NCBI RefSeq assembly: GCF_040939455.1 | Contig: NC_134106.1 | Location: 79,243,001-79,307,000, forward strand | Direction: 5' to 3' | DNA: 64,000 nt | Origin: Microcebus murinus | Lineage: Eukaryota > Chordata > Mammalia > Primates > Cheirogaleidae | Part shown: piece after piece, positions 57,845 through 64,000 of the stretch | Layout: each line of letters opens with the position of its first letter | Numbering within the stretch: the stretch's first letter is position 1 | Program-made: the position numbers and the translations under genes | Notes under the pieces: generated by a model | Database searches by the model: none | Told to the model about the DNA's origin: nothing | Seen by the model: only the letters and a program-made list of their open reading frames with translations

Positions 57845-57915
57845 TCTGAACAGCCCAGTGGAGAAGGTGCCTTTATTTGCAGCGCCCTGGAGCCCATTGG
57901 CTGACCACCAATCAG
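57845..57915 (-). promoter_or_regulatory. NMS: NMS promoter elements
   Basis: On the minus strand, AAATAAA (57872-57878) could serve as a TATA-like box about 130 nt before the ATG. CCAAT (57896-57900) and ATTGG (57908-57912) form an inverted CCAAT pair just upstream. The start-site position is inferred. Confidence 0.55.
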
Positions 57916-57919
57916 CTTC

Positions 57920-58438
57920 GCACAGGAGGACCCCGGCTTTCTCATAAATGTCATGCTGGGCCCTTATTTGTAGAATAATATCCTCTGGTGTGGGCATTGT
58001 AGAGAGTCATCTTTTTCAACCTAGCAATAAAAATAAAAAGTGGAGAGTCATAATTGTTATTCTATAGTGGTTTGAGAAATATTTCTCACTCAAGAAAGGC
58101 TTTTTCTCCTTTTTTAATAATAATAATAAAAAAAACTGGACATACACTTATAAACTCTTGCATGATGAAGCCTTGTTTCCCAAGAAGCTGTTTATTTTCC
58201 ACTATTAGCAAATGTTGTTTTGTAGTCTTCGGTGCCTCTGAGAAAGACAGAATTTGGAGTCCAGGACAGAACATTATAAGAAACCAAAAGTTTAATTAGG
58301 GCTCTGTTTTTGTTTTTAATCATGGTTGGAAATTAGTCTCTTTATGATTTTTCCAGATTCATTTCCATAAGCAAGTTAAATATTCTAACTTAAGTCAGCA
58401 TTCAAGAAAACATGATAGCGTTGTTATTTAATAATAAT
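57920..58438. other. unannotated sequence upstream of NMS
   Basis: No gene or repeat recognised. A short (AAT)n run occurs near 58118-58130. Confidence 0.4.
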
Positions 58439-58439
58439 A

Positions 58440-58680
58440 AAAATTTAAAAATGACTGCATATACTGAGATTTTACATGTTGGGATCTGTTTTAGGCATTT
58501 CACATAGGTTATTTCATATAATTCTCACAGAAACTACATAAGAAATATGTTATCCTAATTTTATCAATGGGGAAACTGAGGCTAACAGAAATTAAGGAAT
58601 TTGCCCAAGGTCACCTAGCTATCAAGGGTGAGAGGAGAAATTTGGACCCAAAGGTATCTGACCCCAGTCAAATCTGTAGG
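58440..58680 (-). repeat. MIR SINE
   Basis: Antisense MIR: 'tatcaatggggaaactgaggctaacag' and 'cccaaggtcacctagctatcaagg'. Confidence 0.9.
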
Positions 58681-58810
58681 AATATAGGATTTTTAGATGA
58701 TAAATTAATTTTTTTTTTTATAAAAAAGCTTCCTTGAGATTAGATATGAGACAGAAAGAAGATGAGGAAAGAACAAAGTTTTCTATTTCTTGCAAAAAGG
58801 GTAACATATA

Positions 58811-59312
58811 TACCATATTTCCCCAAAAATAAGACAGAGTCTTATATTTATTTTTCCTCAACAAGACACCCTAGGGCTTATTTTCAGGGGATGTGTTATA
58901 TTTTTTTAAGTACAGTACAACAATCTACATTTATTCAAATATAGTTAAGTCGTCTTCTGCTGGAACATCATCATAACTCTCCAAACCCTGAATTCCATCC
59001 TGAATTTTTACGACTCTATTTCCTTTAGAACCATTGGCTGGGACCTGACAGGGGGAGCCAACCTTGTTGGTGGGGCTGCCCGCACATTTCCGGTCATCTC
59101 TGGGATAGTAGCTGTCATGATGGGGCAGAAGAGAAGGGCTGCTTGTCTTCTTTACTGCTCAGCCACAAAATGCATGGGTTGTGCAGATACACTGCATAGC
59201 CACACCCATCACCAGGTCTTATTTTGGGGGTAGGGCTTATATTACTCAAATGCTTAGAAATTCTGCTAGGGCTTATTTTATGGGTAGGTCTTATTTTTGG
59301 GGAAACACAGTA
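58811..59312. mobile_element. Tc1/mariner-like MITE with TA target duplication
   Basis: Element 58813-59310 (498 bp) between TA dinucleotides. The left end is CCATATTTCCCCAAAAATAA and the right end, reversed, is CTGTGTTTCCCCAAAAATAA. The inverted repeats extend about 23 bp with three mismatches, all transitions. The motif CTTATTTT recurs inside, near both ends. On the minus strand a short open stretch (VKIQDGIQGLESYDDVPAED, about 59020-58960) has the acidic look of a transposase C-terminus. No DDE domain is visible, so the element is non-autonomous. Confidence 0.75.
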
Positions 59313-59476
59313 GTATATATGAAATAAATATTTTTAGTTTTTTTCATTATGGTATCCTTAAGTTTTGCACTTTTAGACATTAGGAGGTAACTAACAACTA
59401 TCAGATGCTTACAGTGTGCCTCAAATATGTTAATGCTTTATCTAAGTCTTATAACTTTTTTAATGACTGAACTTTT

Positions 59477-59640
59477 TTTTCATTTTTAGAGACATGGTCT
59501 CACTCTGTCACCCAGGCTGGAGTGCAGTGGCACAATCATAGCTCACTGAAGCCTTGAACTCCTGGGCTCAAGCAATCCTTCCACCTCAGCCTTCCAAAGT
59601 GCTGGGATTATATACATAAGCCACAGTGCTCAGTCTGACT
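59477..59640 (-). repeat. Alu monomer, old
   Basis: 'agagacatggtctcactctgtcacccaggctgg' to 'aagccacagtgctcag'. Only one arm plus a deletion. Confidence 0.8.
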
Positions 59641-60236
59641 GAGATTTTCAAGAATAATTTTGTTTGGGAATTGCTCAGAAGGTACTATTTATTTGTGATT
59701 TAAAATGTGGCATTTTGCCAAAAAATTTCCAGTTCTTAACAGAGTGGGAATTATAAACTACTTTATAGCCGTAATATTTTGCCTACTTTCTTGAGCCAGC
59801 AAGAAAAAGATTTCTATTTATTACAGTATTTGCCATTTTGGTTCAAGGAGAATAACCCAAGGTCATTAAATAGCAGGCAGAGATTACACTGTTTGTATTA
59901 AAATACACCCACTGCCTAACAGCAAGTCTTTACTGAATGAAAGGGGGAAAATGAATGAATTCTTTTTGAACATAAACCACTTATCTACATGGAATTAAAC
60001 ACAATTACAGACATTTTAGACACACAACACACACATAATAGCAAAGGTTTGTGGTAGTTTTATTGTCAATCAACAAATACTTTTTGAATGTCTGGTCTGT
60101 GTCCACAAGCAAACTGCTGCTATATACAGAAACACACATTTTTCAAGTAAATCTTTCTGATAACTCTGATTTGTAACAAATTTATGTTTCCTTTGCATAT
60201 TTTCCCCATATTATTTCTCAGATATTCAGGACAAAA
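59641..60236. other. unannotated non-coding sequence
   Basis: No gene or named repeat recognised. Confidence 0.4.
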
Positions 60237-60237
60237 A

Positions 60238-60270
<33 letters not shown>
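60238..60270. repeat. (ATT)n microsatellite
   Basis: About ten ATT units at the tail of an antisense Alu monomer. Confidence 0.9.
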
Positions 60271-60392
60271 TTTTAGAGATAAGGTCTTGCTATGTTGCCC
60301 AGGCTGGTCTCAAGCTCCTGGGCTCAAGTGATCTTCCTGCCTCAGCCTCTCAAGTAGCTGAAACTGCATATGCATGCCACCACACCCAGCTA
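60271..60392 (-). repeat. Alu-type left monomer (FLAM-like)
   Basis: 'agagataaggtcttgctatgttgcccaggc' to 'gccaccacacccagct'; one arm only. Confidence 0.8.
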
Positions 60393-60469
60393 AAAATACT
60401 ATTTTTAATGCTAATTCAGAAAAAAGGGAAAGAATAAGAAAAAAAATCTGTGCTGTTACTATTCAACAA

Positions 60470-60866
60470 CCTTGTTATGAATTGTGTTTCTTCCCCCATA
60501 ATTCATGTGTTGAAACCCTATACTCCCATGTAACTGTGTTTGAGATATGGCTTAATTAAGGTTAAATGAGGTCATAGGGTGTGGCCCTAACTCTAGGGAA
60601 CTGATATCCTTATAAGAAGAGAAAGAGACAACAGGGATCTTTCTCCTGCTAAATGCCTGTAGAGGCAAGACTATGTGAGGACGCAGGAAGAAGGAGAGCA
60701 TCTGTCTGCAAGCCAAGGAGAGAGGCCTCATCAGAAATCAAACTTGTTGGCACCTTGATGTTGGGCTTGCAGTCTCCAGAACTGTGAGAAAATAAATATC
60801 TGTTGTTCAAGCTACCCAGGTTGTGGGTTTTGCTATTGAGTCTAAGCAGAATAATATAAACACCCA
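60470..60866 (+). mobile_element. MaLR (MLT1/MST-type) LTR
   Basis: 'cataattcatgtgttgaaaccctatactccc', 'ggtcatagggtgtggccctaa', 'cagtctccagaactgtgagaaaataaat' in the expected LTR order. Confidence 0.85.
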
Positions 60867-60899
60867 AGAATTTTTGGCCAATTCAATACCAAAAAAGAA

Positions 60900-61550
60900 A
60901 TGAAAAGTAAAAGTTGGAAACTCTCATTGTTTTCACATTGTATGATTATATACCCAGACTGTCTACCCCAAAATTCAGTAGAATCAACTGGCAAATGATT
61001 AGAATTAATAAAAGTTTACCAAAATGGCCAGATTTAAAGAAAACTATTGTCAGAAGTCATTTTCTTAGACATGAGAAAAAATAAATGTGTCAGAAAATGT
61101 AAATAACTTTAAGAACTATGACATATTGAGGAATAAATCTGCAATACATGAAAAAGAAAACTATAAAACTTTACTGAAGGACATAAAGGAATATGTGAAT
61201 AAAAGAAAAGGCATATCATTATCTTCAATAAGAAGATTCAATGTTGTTAAAAGTTCAATTGATGACAAATTAACCTATCAAGTTAGTGTAACACTAATTA
61301 AAATTCAAAATTACTTTTCATGGAATTTTAAAACTGATTCTGAAATTTATTTGAGAAAGAAAATATTCAAGAATATTCAACGATTTTTTTTTAAAAACCT
61401 GACACTTTACCAATGTCAAAATGTACTATAAAGTAGTAGTAATTGTTGTATTGTGACATTAATTTAATTATTGAGCCAGTAACAGGTAAACAGATCAATA
61501 GAATGGATCATAGAGTCTTGAAGGCAATCGGTTTAACATAGAGTAAAGGC
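60900..61550 (+). mobile_element. old L1 ORF2 fragment
   Basis: The 114-codon frame at 61087-61431 contains HEKENYKTLLKDIKEYVNK, aligning with the L1 ORF2 C-terminal segment that reads NYKTLLKEIKED in active elements. The rest is decayed. Confidence 0.7.
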
Positions 61551-61559
61551 TTCTTGAAG

Positions 61560-62002
61560 GTGATTAGTGATAGGTAGCACCCAGCCAGGAGGATGCCTTT
61601 GATAGGCAAACTAAACAATGCAAAGTCACAAATGCTCCATCTGGTCCCCGAATCCCAGAAGGCAATTCTCCTCTGTCTTAATCATCCCAGGATCAAGTGC
61701 CAGGCAACTAAGAACTATCCCCATAGCCCAAAGCCCACCAACATTATTCAAACTAGCTAATCCTAAATCATTCACTCTGCTCTGCCTGGCCTTCTCTTAG
61801 GAAGCCCCCAGACAGGCAGTGTCTAAACCTTCCCTTTGCTCCTGTGTCCTACCTCCTGACAACCCGGCCACCCCGGCGTTGTTCCTGTGTGGTCCTGAAT
61901 GGCACGCCTCCTGCCTCTAGTACCTATGAATATAATACACTTCGTTTTCCCTTCGTTTTTCCATGTGTCTCCTCTTGGGGCCACAGTATCTAACCATCAC
62001 AT
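61560..62002 (+). mobile_element. ERV LTR, candidate
   Basis: GC-richer block inside L1 sequence, ending 'cacttcgttttcccttcgtttttcc' and 'ggggccacagtatctaaccatcaca'. This resembles an ERV1-type LTR R-U5 end. L1 sequence reappears after it (62350). Confidence 0.45.
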
Positions 62003-62252
62003 AAAAGAATATAAAACACCTGCATACAGACACACAGACACTTATATATAAAACCCTGTGTTAGAAAAAAATAGAGTAAAAACTTTGATTGGAAAATTGT
62101 TCTCAAGCAAAACTCAAAATAGGAAAGCCTTGAAGAAAAACAGTGATACATTTTAAAATATTTTTTAAAGTTCTATATGAAGAAAGATACCATAATCACT
62201 ATCAGCAGAGAAAATACACAGTAATATAAAAAAGCTATGGGGATACTTGGAT

Positions 62253-62256
<4 letters not shown>

Positions 62257-62296
<40 letters not shown>

Positions 62297-62357
62297 GGAA
62301 GGAAGGAAGGAAGGAAGGAACAAGGGAAAGAAGAAAGGAAAGAAGAAAGGAAGAAAG
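62257..62357. repeat. (GA)n and (GGAA)n microsatellite cluster
   Basis: About 17 GA units (62257-62290) continue as GGAA and then GAAA-type repeats to 62357. Confidence 0.95.
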
Positions 62358-62580
62358 AAACAACCTAAATGTCCATCAAGAGGTGAATGGGGAAAAACTG
62401 ATACATACATACAATGGAAAACAATATTAAATAAACTATGGTATTCATAATACAGAAACTTATATAACTATTTAAAAGATGAAGATAGATCTATGTGTAT
62501 TGACATGGCAAATTCTCTATAACATGAGTAAAGAAAAAGAAAATTATAAAACTACACACCATAGGCTGTAGTAACAGATA
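62358..62580 (+). mobile_element. old L1 3'-end fragment
   Basis: 'caacctaaatgtccatcaagaggtgaatgggg' is the L1 ORF2 C-terminal/3' region, probably the continuation of 60900-61550. Confidence 0.75.
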
Positions 62581-62589
62581 GCTTCTGCT

Positions 62590-63865
62590 CATAACAAAAC
62601 ACTCCAAAACCTAGTTGTTTAAACAACCAATTATTTAGCTCAGAATTCTGTAGGTCAGCAATTTGGGTGGGGCTCAATAGAGCCATTCTTATGGTTTGGG
62701 CTGGGCTTAGGTAATGTCAGGTGGACTCATTTACACATTTGCATTCACCTGGTGAATTAATGGGGTTCCTGAGACCTTTCTTGATGGAGTTGCTCATTCT
62801 CTAGGAGGTTACCCCATGCTTGATCTCATGCTCCTTTCAGACTTCTAAGACAGTGAGAGGAGAAGCCAGAAGGCCTCTAAGTCCTACATTTGCAACAGGC
62901 ACATCGTTTCTGCATTATATTGGGCAAAGCCAGTCACAAGGCTAATTCCAACTCTCAATGAGATGAGCCGAAAAGTGTTATGGCCAATTTTGCAATCTAC
63001 TAAGCTCCACTTATGTCAAAGCTTATTCAAAATAGAATATGCACTTACATATGTACATATACAGGTAAATGCAAAGGAAAGAGTGTGATGTTATATACAC
63101 TCCCCCCCCCCAAAATAGCAGAGGTTCTCATGCAGTGGGATTGTGAGTGGTATTAAAACTTTTTGCAGTATATGTACTTTAAAATTTTTGCAGTGATAAT
63201 TAACAAATTACTTTTATAAGTAAAATTAAATTTAAAAAATGTAATAAACCTGAAACACACTTATGAGCATATGAGTTAATATTCAAAGATCTGAACTTAC
63301 ATATATAAAAGATCAAGTCCTTTCTTATTTCATTACATTTATTTTTTCCAAAGTGTTTCATTTGTTAAGCATTATTGAAAAGGTTGCAACCAGTGGATTT
63401 GTCAGTGTCAAGCCAATTTAATAAGATATAACTTTTTCAAATAAATGAACTCACCATGTGGAGTTCCCAGACCATTTGAAACAAGCAAATGCCAGAGAAC
63501 CACACTAAAAATGTCTCCTCCTTCCCACATTAAATTAGCTTCCACTTTATAAATGGTTATTATGATAAAACTCAGCAGGCATTGAAGGAACTAAACTTTA
63601 ATTTGTATGATATAAAAATGGATATAAAAATTGCAAATTTCTATACTCAGAGCATAACTTTCTGAATTCCTCAGTGGTACCCAACGTCCTTCAAGAACTC
63701 TTCTAGTCTAAAGTAAATTAAGATGTAGGTGTGGGAATTAATATCTGAGGACACTGAAGAAGAGGGAAAAATAATTTTTCTTCTACACTTTCTGAGTTTT
63801 TAGTTGGGGTGGACCTCTGTAAAGTGAGACAGGTTAACAAGGGAAAAACAAACAGGAGGTTAATA
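62590..63865. other. unannotated sequence with old repeat-like text
   Basis: 62590-63010 has the look of an ancient interspersed repeat ('ttagctcagaattctgtaggtcagcaatttggg'), but I could not assign the family. No gene seen. Confidence 0.35.
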
Positions 63866-64000
63866 ACATGGTGCTATGGTTTAAATGACAGGGTCCCCTA
63901 CAAAGTTCATATTGAAACTTAATCTCCATGTATACAGTGTTAAGGGGTGTGGCCTTTGGGAGGTGACGATCGCCTCGTGAATGGGATTGGTACCATTTTA
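63866..64000 (+). mobile_element. MaLR (MST-type) LTR, cut by window end
   Basis: 'gtgctatggtttaaatgacagggtcccc', 'ttcatattgaaacttaatc' and 'ggggtgtggcctttgggaggtgac' match the 5' part of an MST LTR. Confidence 0.8.

Noticed and set aside
62257..62357. GA/GGAA cluster as a regulatory array
   Set aside because: It is a simple microsatellite at the edge of repeat debris, with no adjacent gene.

Overview
The window is vertebrate nuclear DNA from a primate, and the repeats point to a lemur (strepsirrhine). Several Alu elements carry the lemur-type left-arm/linker segment reading ...ctataaatag..aattaattggcc.., which anthropoid Alus lack. A TTAA-flanked piggyBac-like MITE fits the recent piggyBac activity described for mouse lemur (Microcebus). 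The species cannot be fixed from sequence alone. There is no bacterial operon, CRISPR array or phage; coding density is low and interspersed repeats occupy much of the window.

Two protein-coding genes lie in tandem on the minus strand, in the NMS-then-PDCL3 order I recall for human 2q11.2. NMS (neuromedin S prepro-hormone) runs from its ATG at 57740 down to its stop at 45371 in ten small exons, all of which I could place. The conceptual protein is 152 residues with an amidatable FLFRPRN-G-R end. PDCL3 (phosducin-like 3, a chaperonin co-factor) runs from its ATG at 33566, inside a CpG island, to its stop at 25505 in six exons, giving 240 residues. Both reading frames are open across every junction, and all inferred introns are GT-AG.

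Layout: 1-6000 holds an Alu, a retroviral LTR/leader remnant, a piggyBac-like MITE and MIR debris. 6290-7290 is a broken MARK/sperm-motility-kinase-like pseudogene. 8290-16150 is an ancient plus-strand L1 split by a younger lemur L1 (10010-14434), which has a decayed ORF1, an internally deleted ORF2, a probable 3' transduction and a readable target-site duplication. 16150-25000 is repeats and unrecognised sequence. 25-34 kb is PDCL3. 34.1-36.57 kb is a 5'-inverted (twin-primed) L1. 37.5-45 kb is an old L1, MaLR LTRs and MIRs. 45.2-57.9 kb is NMS. 58.8-59.3 kb is a TA-flanked Tc1/mariner-like MITE. The remainder is MaLR LTRs, L1 debris, microsatellites and an unrecognised unique fraction.

The two genes have no obvious functional link: NMS is a secreted hypothalamic peptide precursor and PDCL3 a cytosolic co-chaperone. 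They are simply syntenic. The most notable items are the nested mobile-element history and the NMS-specific sequence changes (altered processing site, stop replacing the last human residue).
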